Shown here: in pieces, positions 16,107-23,958 of the stretch | Numbering within the stretch: position 1 is the first letter of the stretch | How the letters are laid out: every line of letters starts with the position of its first letter | NCBI GenBank assembly: GCA_050011815.1 | Contig: JBEKIJ010000016.1 | Location: forward strand, 9,602-73,601 | Length of the DNA stretch: 64,000 nucleotides | Origin: Chersky-840 sp050011815 | Lineage (GTDB): Bacteria > Actinomycetota > Acidimicrobiia > Acidimicrobiales > UBA8190 | Reading direction: 5' to 3' | Program-made: the position numbers and the translations under genes | Notes under the pieces: model-generated | Told to the model about the DNA's origin: nothing | What the model saw: only the letters and a program-made list of their open reading frames with translations | Databases searched by the model: none

Positions 16107-17405
16107 GTGGCGTGGGACTTCGAGACCGAACCGGAGTACGAGGAGAAGCTGGCCTGGGCGCGCGCTCTGGTGGACGAGGAGATCCTGCCCCTCGAGACCC
16201 TCGACCTCGACTACGACGACCTCCTCAGGGTGATCCGCCCCCTCCAGGACGAGGTGAAGCGCCAAGGTCTGTGGGCGGCCCACATGCCCCCCGAGCTCGG
16301 CGGCATGGGCTTCGGCCAGGTCCGGCTAGGCCTGCTCCACGAGGTGCTCGGGCGCTGCTTCTTGGCGCCGGTGGTCTTCGGCAACAACGCCCCGGACTCG
16401 GGCAACGCCGAGCTGCTGGCCGTGGGCATCGAGGCCAACGGCCGCGAGGAGCAGCGCACCCAGTGGCTCGAGCCCCTCTTGGAGGGAAAGCTCCGCAGCG
16501 CCTTCTCCATGACCGAGCCCGGCGCGGGCGCCGACCCGACCCTGATCGCCACCACGGCGGTGCGCGACGGGGAGCAGTGGGTGATCAACGGTCACAAGTG
16601 GTTCACCTCCAACGGCTCGGTGGCCGACTTCCTCATCGTCATGTGCGTGACCAATCCCGACGTCCATCCCTATGCGGGCTGCTCGATGGTCCTCGTCCCC
16701 ACCGCCACGCCCGGCGTCGACATCATCCGGGACGTGCCCACCATGGAGCACCCGATCCCCCAGTTCGGGAAGTTCGGGGGCCACTCCGAGATCGTCTATC
16801 GCGACGTCCGCGTGCCTGCCGATAACCTGGTGGGCAACGAGGGTGACGGTTTCCGCCTGGCCCAGATGCGCCTGGGGCCGGGCCGCATCCACCACTGCAT
16901 GCGCTGGCTGGGCCAGTCCCGGCGCGCCTTCGACATGCTCTGCGAGCGGGCCGTGTCGCGCCACCTCCACGGGTCTGTGTTGGCCGACAAGCAGATGGTC
17001 CAGAGCTGGGTGGCCGACTCGATGGCCGAGATGACCGCGGCACGGCTCATGACCCTCCAGGCGGCCTGGAAGATGGACCGCGACGGTGCCCCCGCGGCGC
17101 GCGTCGAGATCGCCATGATCAAGTACTACGGCGCCGGGGTCCTCTACAACGTCATCGACCGCGCCATCCAGGCGCATGGCTCGCTGGGCTTCTCCACCGA
17201 CCTCCCCCTCGAGCACATGTACCGGGCCGCCCGCGCCGCCCGCATCTACGACGGCCCCGACGAGGTCCACAAGGTCACCGTGGCCCGCCAGGTCCTCAAG
17301 CGCTACGCCCCGGCCGAGGTCCCCACCGAGCACGTCCCCACCCGCCGCGCCGCGGCCCGCGAGAAGTTCGCCGACCTCCTGGCCGAGGTGACCGCCAACG
17401 ACTGA
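16107..17405 (+). CDS. Acyl-CoA dehydrogenase, ACAD10/11-like
   Basis: The 432-residue flavoprotein starts at GTG behind AGGAGGCAG. Acyl-CoA dehydrogenase features appear in order: the N-terminal helical domain, AFSMTEPGAGADPT as substrate/FAD contact region, VINGHKWFTSNG, a central beta domain, and the C-terminal helical domain with QAHGSLGFSTDLPLEHMYR. Where short/medium-chain enzymes have a catalytic Tyr-Glu-Gly, this protein has IYDGPDEVHK, the form seen in ACAD10/11-like enzymes with an aspartate. It catalyses FAD-dependent alpha-beta desaturation of acyl-CoA or a related reaction; the substrate is unknown. It is divergent from bioB. Confidence 0.9.
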   Translation: MAWDFETEPEYEEKLAWARALVDEEILPLETLDLDYDDLLRVIRPLQDEVKRQGLWAAHMPPELGGMGFGQVRLGLLHEVLGRCFLAPVVFGNNAPDSGNAELLAVGIEANGREEQRTQWLEPLLEGKLRSAFSMTEPGAGADPTLIATTAVRDGEQWVINGHKWFTSNGSVADFLIVMCVTNPDVHPYAGCSMVLVPTATPGVDIIRDVPTMEHPIPQFGKFGGHSEIVYRDVRVPADNLVGNEGDGFRLAQMRLGPGRIHHCMRWLGQSRRAFDMLCERAVSRHLHGSVLADKQMVQSWVADSMAEMTAARLMTLQAAWKMDRDGAPAARVEIAMIKYYGAGVLYNVIDRAIQAHGSLGFSTDLPLEHMYRAARAARIYDGPDEVHKVTVARQVLKRYAPAEVPTEHVPTRRAAAREKFADLLAEVTAND

Positions 17406-17478
17406 CCCGCCCCGGCGCTAGCGTGCCCGGACCGGGGTGTGATCGGCATCTCGCGTTCACGCCAGGGGGGGACGGTCC

Positions 17479-18330
17479 ATGCGGGTGACGGTGTGCGGGG
17501 CCCGGGGTTCGACGCCGGCCTCGGGGCCCGGGACCGTTCGCTACGGCGGGCACACCTCGTGTGTGGCGTTGGCCCACGACGGGGAGCGCCCCAGCCTCGT
17601 CCTCGACGCCGGCACCGGGATCCGGGGCGTCACCGCCCTCCTCGGCCAGCACCCCTTCGACGGCTCGATCATCCTCGGCCATCTCCACTGGGACCACACC
17701 CAGGGACTGCCCTTCTTCGCCGGCGCCGACCGGCCCGACGCCAGGACCGACCTCTACATGCCCGAGCAGGGTGACGCCGAGGAGGTCCTGCGCCGCGTCA
17801 TGTCGCCGCCCCATTTCCCCATCACGCCCGCCCAGCTGCGCGGCACCTGGACCTTTCGCGGCCTCGAGGCCGACGTGGCCCACGACATCGAGGGCTTCAC
17901 CGTGGTGGCCCGGGAGATCCCCCACAAGGGGGGCCGCACCTTCGGCTTCCGCGTCTCCGACGACACCGCCACCCTCGCCTATCTCTCGGACCACTGTCCC
18001 ACCGCCCTGGGGCCCGGACCCGACGGGCTCGGGGAGTACCACGACACCGCCCTGGCGCTGGTGGCCGACGCCGACCTGCTCATCCACGACGCCCAGTACC
18101 TCGACGACGAGCTGGCCCGGCGGGCCAGCTTCGGCCACTCCTCCCCGGGGTACGCGGCCCACCTGGCCCAGCGGGCCGGGGCGGCGCGCCTGGTGCTCTT
18201 CCACCACGACCCCCCCCGCACCGACGACGACATCGACGCCGTGGTGGCCTCGTTCGCCGCCGGTTCCCTGGCGGTGGTCGCAGCCGCCGAGGGCATGGTC
18301 CTGGACCTCCCCGCTTCCCCGCCGTCATGA
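17479..18330 (+). CDS. MBL-fold metallo-hydrolase
   Basis: A 283-residue metallo-beta-lactamase-fold protein. It starts MRVTVCGARGSTP, and carries the metal motif HLHWDHTQGLPFF, a further aspartate in LSDHCP, LLIHDAQYLDDE with a metal-ligand pattern, and a late HH in VLFHHDPPRTDDD. The general layout resembles the PhnP/RNase Z-like branch that hydrolyses phosphodiester bonds, often cyclic. No cofactor domain is attached. It lies upstream of a response regulator gene with a 60-base gap, so co-transcription is possible. Substrate unknown. Confidence 0.85.
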   Translation: MRVTVCGARGSTPASGPGTVRYGGHTSCVALAHDGERPSLVLDAGTGIRGVTALLGQHPFDGSIILGHLHWDHTQGLPFFAGADRPDARTDLYMPEQGDAEEVLRRVMSPPHFPITPAQLRGTWTFRGLEADVAHDIEGFTVVAREIPHKGGRTFGFRVSDDTATLAYLSDHCPTALGPGPDGLGEYHDTALALVADADLLIHDAQYLDDELARRASFGHSSPGYAAHLAQRAGAARLVLFHHDPPRTDDDIDAVVASFAAGSLAVVAAAEGMVLDLPASPPS

Positions 18331-18390
18331 CCCGCCGGGGCCCCGCCCCGGGCAGGGTCGGGGCACCCCTCTGACCTACAGTTCGGGGCC

Positions 18391-19059
18391 ATGGTCGTTC
18401 GAGTCGTCCTGGCCGAGGACAACTACCTGGTGCGCGAGGGGGTCCGTACCCTCGTCGAGACCGAGCCCGACCTCGAGGTGGTGGGGTGCTGTGAGGATTA
18501 CGACTCGCTGATCGCCACCGTCGAGCGCCAGGACCCCGACGTGGTGGTGACCGACATCCGCATGCCCCCGACGGGGACCGACGAAGGGATCCGGGCCGCC
18601 GAGGTGCTGCGCCAGGGCCACCCCGACATGGGGGTGGTGGTGCTCAGCCAGTACTCCGAGCCCGCCTACGCCCTGGCCTTCTTGGACGGGGGATCGAAAG
18701 GCCGCGCCTATCTCCTGAAGGAGCGGGTCTCCGACATCGGCCAGCTGGCCGGCGCCATCCGCGAGGTGGCCGCCGGCGGGTCGGTCATCGACCCCGAGGT
18801 GGTCGACGCCCTGGTGGCGGCGCGCTCCAAGTCCGCCGACTCACCCCTGCACCGCCTCACGGCGCGCGAGGGCGAGATCCTCTCGGAGATGGCCCAGGGC
18901 AAGAACAACGCGGCGGTGGCCGCCTCCCTCGTGCTCTCGGAACGTGCGGTCGAGAAGCACATCAACTCGATCTTCTCCAAGCTGGCCCTGAGCCAGGAGC
19001 CCGACGTCCATCGGCGCGTGAAGGCGGTCCTCCTCTTTCTCTCCGCCCAGGACGCCTGA
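18391..19059 (+). CDS. NarL/LuxR-family response regulator
   Basis: This 222-residue protein has a receiver domain (1-120) with acidic pocket AEDN, phospho-acceptor D55 in VVVTDIRMPP and conserved K in YLLKE. It is followed by a LuxR-type HTH (about 150-215) with LTAREGEILSEMAQGKNNAAVAAS and VEKHINSIFSKL. Its receiver is strikingly similar to that of the cyclase fusion at 22525-23874 (shared VREGVR, EVVG, TDIRMPP, LSQ, YLLK), so they are paralogs. It probably receives phosphate from the histidine kinase encoded at 19581-21752. Confidence 0.92.
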   Translation: MVVRVVLAEDNYLVREGVRTLVETEPDLEVVGCCEDYDSLIATVERQDPDVVVTDIRMPPTGTDEGIRAAEVLRQGHPDMGVVVLSQYSEPAYALAFLDGGSKGRAYLLKERVSDIGQLAGAIREVAAGGSVIDPEVVDALVAARSKSADSPLHRLTAREGEILSEMAQGKNNAAVAASLVLSERAVEKHINSIFSKLALSQEPDVHRRVKAVLLFLSAQDA

Positions 19060-19156
19060 GGCCTGTCCGGCCCGGGTCGGCCCGGGGAGGGGGTGCTGCC
19101 ACCACCGCCCCGCTCGTGCTGTCAGCCTGTGCCCCCGACCGGCGGGCTGCCAGGAT

Positions 19157-19555
19157 ATGCACGTGGGTGACCAGGGGACCACGGTCCTGATCGTCGACGA
19201 CCAGCTGCCCTTCCGCATGGCGGCGCGCTCGGTGGTCGGGGTGACCCCGGGCTTCGAGGTGGTGGGGGAGGCCAAGTCGGGGGAGGAGGCCGTCGAGCAG
19301 GCGGCCGCGCTGCACCCCCAGCTCGTCCTCATGGACATCAACATGGACGGCATCTCGGGGATCGAGGCCACCCGCCGGATCACCGCCGAGAATCCCGGGA
19401 CCCGGGTGGTCCTCCTCTCGACCTACGACGCCGAGGACCTCCCCGCCGACGCCCGCACCTGTGGCGCGCTGGGCTATGTCCACAAGGAACAGTTCGGGCC
19501 CGACGTCCTCGTGGGCATGTGGACGGGCGAGGAGACGGGCTGCTTCAAAGGGTGA
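19157..19555 (+). CDS. Single-domain response regulator (receiver only)
   Basis: The 132-residue protein is a receiver domain with VDDQ acidic pocket, phospho-acceptor D60 in LVLMDINMDGISG, and K in YVHKEQFGP. The protein stops soon after, with no output domain. Such stand-alone receivers act as phosphate sinks, phosphorelay intermediates or protein-protein switches. It follows the LuxR-type regulator by about 100 bases and converges with the histidine kinase gene. The 3' junction carries a 14-bp direct repeat (19554-19584). Confidence 0.88.
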   Translation: MHVGDQGTTVLIVDDQLPFRMAARSVVGVTPGFEVVGEAKSGEEAVEQAAALHPQLVLMDINMDGISGIEATRRITAENPGTRVVLLSTYDAEDLPADARTCGALGYVHKEQFGPDVLVGMWTGEETGCFKG

Positions 19556-19584
19556 CGGTCTTCTCAGGCCGACGGTCTTCTCAG
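19554..19584. repeat. 14-bp direct repeat at a convergent gene junction
   Basis: GACGGTCTTCTCAG occurs at 19554-19567 and again at 19571-19584, a 17-base period. It covers the stop codons of the receiver gene and of the oppositely oriented kinase gene. It is probably a small local duplication and shows no terminator hairpin. Confidence 0.6.
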
Positions 19585-21752
19585 CGGTCGAGGGGGATCT
19601 GGCCGCCGATGGTGGTGCCCTCGCCCGGCGCGCTCTGCACGCGGAGCGTGCCGCCGATCGCCCCCACCCGGTCGCTCATGTTCACGAAGCCGGCGCCACC
19701 GGCAAGGCTGCCGTCGGTGTCGAACCCCGTCCCGGTGTCGCGCACCTCGAAATTGAGATTGGCACCGTCGGCCCACACCCGGACGGAGGCGGTGGCCCCC
19801 TCGCCGGCGTGCTTGCCCGCGTTCTGCAACGCCTCGAGGCAACAGAAGTAGACGGCGGACTCCCGCTCGGGCGAGTACCGGTCGAGATCCTCGGCGTGGA
19901 CCTCGGTGGGCAGGGCGGCCCGACCCGCCGCCGAGCGCAAGGCCTCGGCGATGCCCCGGTCGATCAGGAGGGGCGGATAGATGCCGTGCGCCAGGGCCCG
20001 GAGCTCCTGGACCGCTTCTTGGATGCCCGTGCCCAACTCGTCGAGGATCTTGCCCGAGGCCTCGGGATCGCGATCGGCGAGTTGCCGGGCCAACCGGACG
20101 TTCACCGCCAGCGCCACCAGGTGCTGCTGGGCCCCGTCGTGGAGGTTGCGCTCGATCTGGCGCCGGGCCGCGTCCGAGGCGGCCACGATGCGCGCCCGGG
20201 ACGCCCGCAGCTCGTCGGCCTGACGCCGGACCTCGTCGAGGGACTCCTGGAGGGCGGAGTCGAGCTCGACGTTGTGCAGCGCCAGTCCCACCTGCCGGGC
20301 CAGCTCGGTGAGCATGGTGTCGTCGTCGGTCGTGAACTGTTCGCTGTTGGGAGGTCGCACCGCCACGATGAGGCCGAGGACCTGGCCCGAGTGCGTGGTG
20401 GGGGCCACCCGCACCACGCTGTCCTCCCGGCCCGCCAGCAGGCTCGGCAGCCAGATCTCGACCCAGGCGCTGCCCGTGACCCCGGCCCGGGCCACCACCG
20501 TCGCCTCCTCGTCGTTGAGCGTCATGTGCCGCACCGGGACATCGGGCACCGACACCGTCCGCTCGAGCCGGCCCCCCGATCCCGTCCACACCTCCGCCGC
20601 GGCCAGCCCCAGCGTCTTGCGCAGCGACTCGGCCACCTGCAACAGGAGCTCGTCCATGGGGATGGCACGCGACAACCGGCTCCCGAAGGTGCGCAGCACG
20701 GTGTCGGGCGCCTCGCGCTCGCCGTAGACGATGCGGTTGGCGTACTGCGTCAGCCGTTGGCGCGCCGGCCCGTACAGCAACGCCGCCACCGCGGCGGCGG
20801 CCATCGACAGCGCCAGCAGGGGACGCTGGTCGTGGGTGGGGGCATGGCCGAGGCCGACCACGATGACGAGGTACACGATCACGACGATGCCGGTGAGCCC
20901 GGCCAACGACACGGTGTGGGCCAGGATGCGGTCGATGCGCCCCGCCAGCCGGCGCGAGCTGCCCATGGCGAGCGCCACCGCCAGCGGGAAGGTCGACACC
21001 ATCACCACGAGCCAGGGCCAGCGCGGCCAGTCCCACAGGACCCGCAGGGCGAGGGCCACCACGAGCATCTCGGCCCCGACGGCCAGGGCCCACCCGAACC
21101 ACTGCATCCGCTGGCGCTCCACGCCCCGGGAGCGGACGTAGCGGCGCTGGGACCCCACCAGCCCGATGGTCCCGAACACGACGGCCTCGACCGCCACGGG
21201 CCACAGTGGCAGGCCGGGACGGCGCGTCCACATGGCCACCCCGGTGGCGCCGCCCACGACGTAGCCGCCCACGATGGCGGCCCGGCTCAGGCGACAGCTG
21301 CCGTCGGGCAGGCCCAGCAACAGGTGCATGACCGCCACCGGCACCAGGGCCACGCTCACCGGCTCCGCCACGCGCGCGATGGACAGCGCGCTGCCACTCA
21401 CCGCCGAACCGTGGATGTGCGCCTCGACGGCCGCGGCGCTCAGCGCGCCCACCGCCGCCAGGACGGTCCCCGCCAGGGCCAGCAGCCCCTGGCGTTCGAA
21501 GGGACGACGGACGACGGCGAAGGTCCCCGCCAACGCGAACGCCGCGATCAACGCGGAGCGGAGGACCTCGGTGGCCAGGTTGGCGTGGCGACCGAGCACG
21601 GGCGCGTAGGCGGCGCACCCCACCGCCACCACCGCCAACACCGCGGCGCCGTACGACGACCCCGGGCGGTGCGCGGCGACGGGCTCGGTGACGACGCGGG
21701 CGGTGCCCGTGCCCCTCCCCGTGCCGGCGCCGGCCTCGACCCGGACGCTCAT
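19581..21752 (-). CDS. Membrane sensor histidine kinase (HisKA_3 type) with GAF-like domain
   Basis: A 723-residue kinase. The N-terminal 330 residues hold about ten hydrophobic segments forming a membrane sensor. A GAF-like domain follows (about 345-500, starting LRTFGSRLSRAIPMDELLLQV), then a short coiled linker. HisKA_3 has the phospho-acceptor H538 in RNLHDGAQQHLVALA, and the HATPase has EALQNAGKHA (N box) and DTGTGFD (G1 box). This architecture is that of NarL-system kinases. The ATG overlaps the stop of the ABC ATPase gene (ATGA). The likely partners are the cyclase fusion in the same operon and the two convergent regulators at 18391 and 19157. Confidence 0.9.
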   Translation of the reverse strand: MSVRVEAGAGTGRGTGTARVVTEPVAAHRPGSSYGAAVLAVVAVGCAAYAPVLGRHANLATEVLRSALIAAFALAGTFAVVRRPFERQGLLALAGTVLAAVGALSAAAVEAHIHGSAVSGSALSIARVAEPVSVALVPVAVMHLLLGLPDGSCRLSRAAIVGGYVVGGATGVAMWTRRPGLPLWPVAVEAVVFGTIGLVGSQRRYVRSRGVERQRMQWFGWALAVGAEMLVVALALRVLWDWPRWPWLVVMVSTFPLAVALAMGSSRRLAGRIDRILAHTVSLAGLTGIVVIVYLVIVVGLGHAPTHDQRPLLALSMAAAAVAALLYGPARQRLTQYANRIVYGEREAPDTVLRTFGSRLSRAIPMDELLLQVAESLRKTLGLAAAEVWTGSGGRLERTVSVPDVPVRHMTLNDEEATVVARAGVTGSAWVEIWLPSLLAGREDSVVRVAPTTHSGQVLGLIVAVRPPNSEQFTTDDDTMLTELARQVGLALHNVELDSALQESLDEVRRQADELRASRARIVAASDAARRQIERNLHDGAQQHLVALAVNVRLARQLADRDPEASGKILDELGTGIQEAVQELRALAHGIYPPLLIDRGIAEALRSAAGRAALPTEVHAEDLDRYSPERESAVYFCCLEALQNAGKHAGEGATASVRVWADGANLNFEVRDTGTGFDTDGSLAGGAGFVNMSDRVGAIGGTLRVQSAPGEGTTIGGQIPLDR

Positions 21753-22522
21753 CCGGTCGTCGAGGGCGTGGAGCTCCCAGTGGCGCCCGCCGTGGTGGCG
21801 CCCGCCGTGGTGGCGCCCGCCGTGGCGGTGAGGGTGCTCCGGCCGCTCGCCCCGTCGTCCTCGATACGGCCGTCGCGCATGCGCACGATCCGGGTGGCCG
21901 CGGCGGCGACGTCGTCGTCGTGGGTCACGAGCAAGATGGCCTGGCCCCCGGCGTGCAGCCGCCGGAACAGCTCGAGCACCTCGAGACCCCCGTCGGAGTC
22001 GAGGGCGCCGGTGGGCTCATCGGCGAGCAGGAGGGTCGGCTTGTTGGCCAGGGCCCTGGCGATGGCCAGGCGCTGGCGCTGCCCGCCCGACAACACCCCG
22101 GGCGCGGCGGCCTGCTTGTCGGCGAGGCCCAGCATGTCGAGGAGGTCGCGGGCGCGACTCTCGGCCTGGCGCCGCCGGGCCCCGGCGATGACGGCCGGCA
22201 ACGTGACGTTCTCGAGCACGCTCATGCCCTCGAGCAGGTTGAAGAACTGGAAGACGATGCCGATGTGGCTCCGACGCATGCGCGCCAGCGCGTTCTCGTC
22301 CTTGTCGGTGAGCGACTCGCCGGCCACGACGATCTCGCCCTCGGTCGGGGTGTCGAGCCCCGCCACCAGATTGAGGAGGGTGGACTTGCCGCACCCCGAC
22401 GGTCCCATCACCGCCACGAACTCGGTGTCGTCCATCGTGACGTCGATGCCCCGCAGGGCCCGCACGGGCGCCCCGTCGGCCTCGTAGGTCTTGCGAACGC
22501 CTCGTGCCTCCATGACGTGCAT
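21749..22522 (-). CDS. LolD/MacB-type ABC ATPase without an adjacent permease
   Basis: This 257-residue ATPase has Walker A GPSGCGKSTLLNLVAGLD (near residue 40), Q-loop VFQFFNLLEGMSVLENV, signature LSGGQRQRLAIARALA, Walker B LLLADEPTGALDSD and the switch LLVTHDDDVA. The sequence is typical of ATPases that drive MacB/FtsX-like extracellular-loop permeases (LolD group). No permease is encoded next to it: the upstream gene is a cyclase fusion (2-base gap) and the downstream gene is the histidine kinase (ATGA overlap). The last 30 residues are Ala/Thr/Gly-rich and contain three copies of a 15-base repeat. It may serve a permease elsewhere or regulate the kinase. Confidence 0.88.
   Translation of the reverse strand: MHVMEARGVRKTYEADGAPVRALRGIDVTMDDTEFVAVMGPSGCGKSTLLNLVAGLDTPTEGEIVVAGESLTDKDENALARMRRSHIGIVFQFFNLLEGMSVLENVTLPAVIAGARRRQAESRARDLLDMLGLADKQAAAPGVLSGGQRQRLAIARALANKPTLLLADEPTGALDSDGGLEVLELFRRLHAGGQAILLVTHDDDVAAAATRIVRMRDGRIEDDGASGRSTLTATAGATTAGATTAGATGSSTPSTTG
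21781..21825 (-). repeat. Three perfect 15-bp tandem repeats in the ABC ATPase tail
   Basis: On the plus strand TGGCGCCCGCCGTGG occurs three times back to back (21781-21795, 21796-21810, 21811-21825). On the coding strand this gives an Ala-Thr-Thr-Ala-Gly repeat. Because the unit is a multiple of three, slippage changes tail length without breaking the frame. The two units are identical to the base, which suggests a recent expansion. Confidence 0.8.
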
Positions 22523-22524
22523 CG

Positions 22525-23874
22525 TCACTCCCTGTCTCGGTTGTCGTGCCCTGCTGTGCTCCGAAGCGTCCCCGCCGCCACCTTCCAGGCCGACACCGGC
22601 GCTTCTCGCCCTTTCACCAGCGCCGGGGCGAGCGGGCGGGCCGGGGGCGGGTCGGCCAGGGCGCCGTAGGTGGCCTCGCTGAGCACGGTCTCGCCCGGCT
22701 CGGCCCACTGTTGGAGCCGCTGGGCCAGGTTCACCGTGTCGCCCACCAACGTGTACTCGAGCCGCTCCTCGGACCCGAGCAGGGCCGCCGCGGCCGGTCC
22801 GGTCGTGATCCCGATCCCGAGCTCGAAGGGGGCCAGGCCCTCGTCGACCCACAGCTTGTTGACGCGCGCCTGGGCGGCGTGCATCTCGAGGGCGGCGTCC
22901 ACGGCCCGCCCGGCGTGATCGGGAACGGCCACGGGCGCGCCGAACACGGCCATGACGGCGTCACCCACGAACTGCATGACGGTGCCGCTGGCGTCGATGA
23001 TGGCCCTGTTCATCTCGCCGCGGTGCACGTTGAGCTGTCCCGCCAGGGCACTGGGATCGGCCCGCTCGGCGATGCTCGAGTAGCCCCGGATGTCGGACAT
23101 GAGCACGCTCACGACCACGGCCTCGGTCTCGCCCAGTCCCCGTCCCTGGCGCACGAGAAGGTCGGCGACGCCGCCGGGAAGCAGCCGGCTCAGGGTCTCG
23201 CCCTGTTCCTCGCGGTTGACGATGGCCTCGTGGAGCATCCGCAGTCGCCGCAGCGAGTTCTGCCCGCCCGCGCTGGCCTGCTGGGCGATGCGCAGGAAGA
23301 GCTTCTCGACGCCGTCGGCCGCGGCCGACGCCGTCGTGGCCTGGGCCACGGCGATGGCCTTGATGGGCCGCCCCTCGGCCACCAGCCGCAGGAGCTCCTC
23401 CTCGGCCTCGGTCAGCTCCCCGGCGTCGGTGACCGGGTGCACCATCGACTCCACGATGGTGGGGTCGAGGACCGATCCCCCCGTGGCCACGGCCCGGACG
23501 GCCCGGGCCAGCTGGTCGCCCTCGGCGACATGGTCCTTCAGCAGGTACGCGCACCCGGCGGCGCCCTCGTCGAGCAGCGAGATGGCGTACTCGGGGTCGT
23601 CGAATTGCGACAGGATCACCACCCCGGTGCCGGGGTGGCGCTTGCGGATCTCGTGGGCGGCTTCGATGCCCTCGTTCTGGAAGCTCGGGGGCATCCGGAT
23701 GTCGGTCACGACCACCTGGGGGGCGAGCTTGGAAGCGCCGGTGACGAGCTCGTCGTAGTCCGCGGCGGTGCCCACCACCTCCACGTCGGGCTCGAGCGCC
23801 AGCAGCGCCCGCACCCCCTCTCGCACGATGAGGTTGTCGTCGGCGAGAAAGACGCTGATGGTGCCCCCGGACAT
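22525..23874 (-). CDS. Response regulator fused to class III adenylate/guanylate cyclase
   Basis: The 449-residue fusion has a receiver domain (1-125, phospho-acceptor D58 in VVVTDIRMPP, K in YLLKD), a degenerate LuxR-HTH-like stretch (about 154-199, LTEAEEELLRLVAEGRPIKA then VEKLFLRIA), a helical linker, and a class III nucleotidyl cyclase domain (about 250-420). Metal aspartates D261 (MSDIRGYS) and D305 (GDAVMAVFG) and transition-state residues N382/R386 (VGDTVNLAQRLQ) are all present, so it is probably active. It is the first gene of an operon with the ABC ATPase and kinase. Phosphorylation is likely to control cyclic nucleotide synthesis. The start ATG was chosen at the receiver border; the frame is open further upstream. 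Confidence 0.9.
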   Translation of the reverse strand: MSGGTISVFLADDNLIVREGVRALLALEPDVEVVGTAADYDELVTGASKLAPQVVVTDIRMPPSFQNEGIEAAHEIRKRHPGTGVVILSQFDDPEYAISLLDEGAAGCAYLLKDHVAEGDQLARAVRAVATGGSVLDPTIVESMVHPVTDAGELTEAEEELLRLVAEGRPIKAIAVAQATTASAAADGVEKLFLRIAQQASAGGQNSLRRLRMLHEAIVNREEQGETLSRLLPGGVADLLVRQGRGLGETEAVVVSVLMSDIRGYSSIAERADPSALAGQLNVHRGEMNRAIIDASGTVMQFVGDAVMAVFGAPVAVPDHAGRAVDAALEMHAAQARVNKLWVDEGLAPFELGIGITTGPAAAALLGSEERLEYTLVGDTVNLAQRLQQWAEPGETVLSEATYGALADPPPARPLAPALVKGREAPVSAWKVAAGTLRSTAGHDNRDRE

Positions 23875-23958
23875 GCCCCTATTTGGCCTGGTCGGAGGGA
23901 AAGGGTCAAGGGTGCGCGCCCCCGCCCCCATGGGGGTGCCAGCCGGTGTGCGCCGACC

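Noticed and set aside
19461..22487. Very long open frame (about 1000 codons) on the plus strand opposite the kinase and ABC ATPase genes
   Set aside because: It is antisense to genes with clear catalytic motifs, has His/Gln/Arg/Gly-rich composition typical of antisense GC-rich DNA and shows no domain.
23935..23946. CCCCCATGGGGG palindrome between the cyclase fusion and the FAD oxidoreductase
   Set aside because: No loop space for a hairpin and expected by chance at this GC content.
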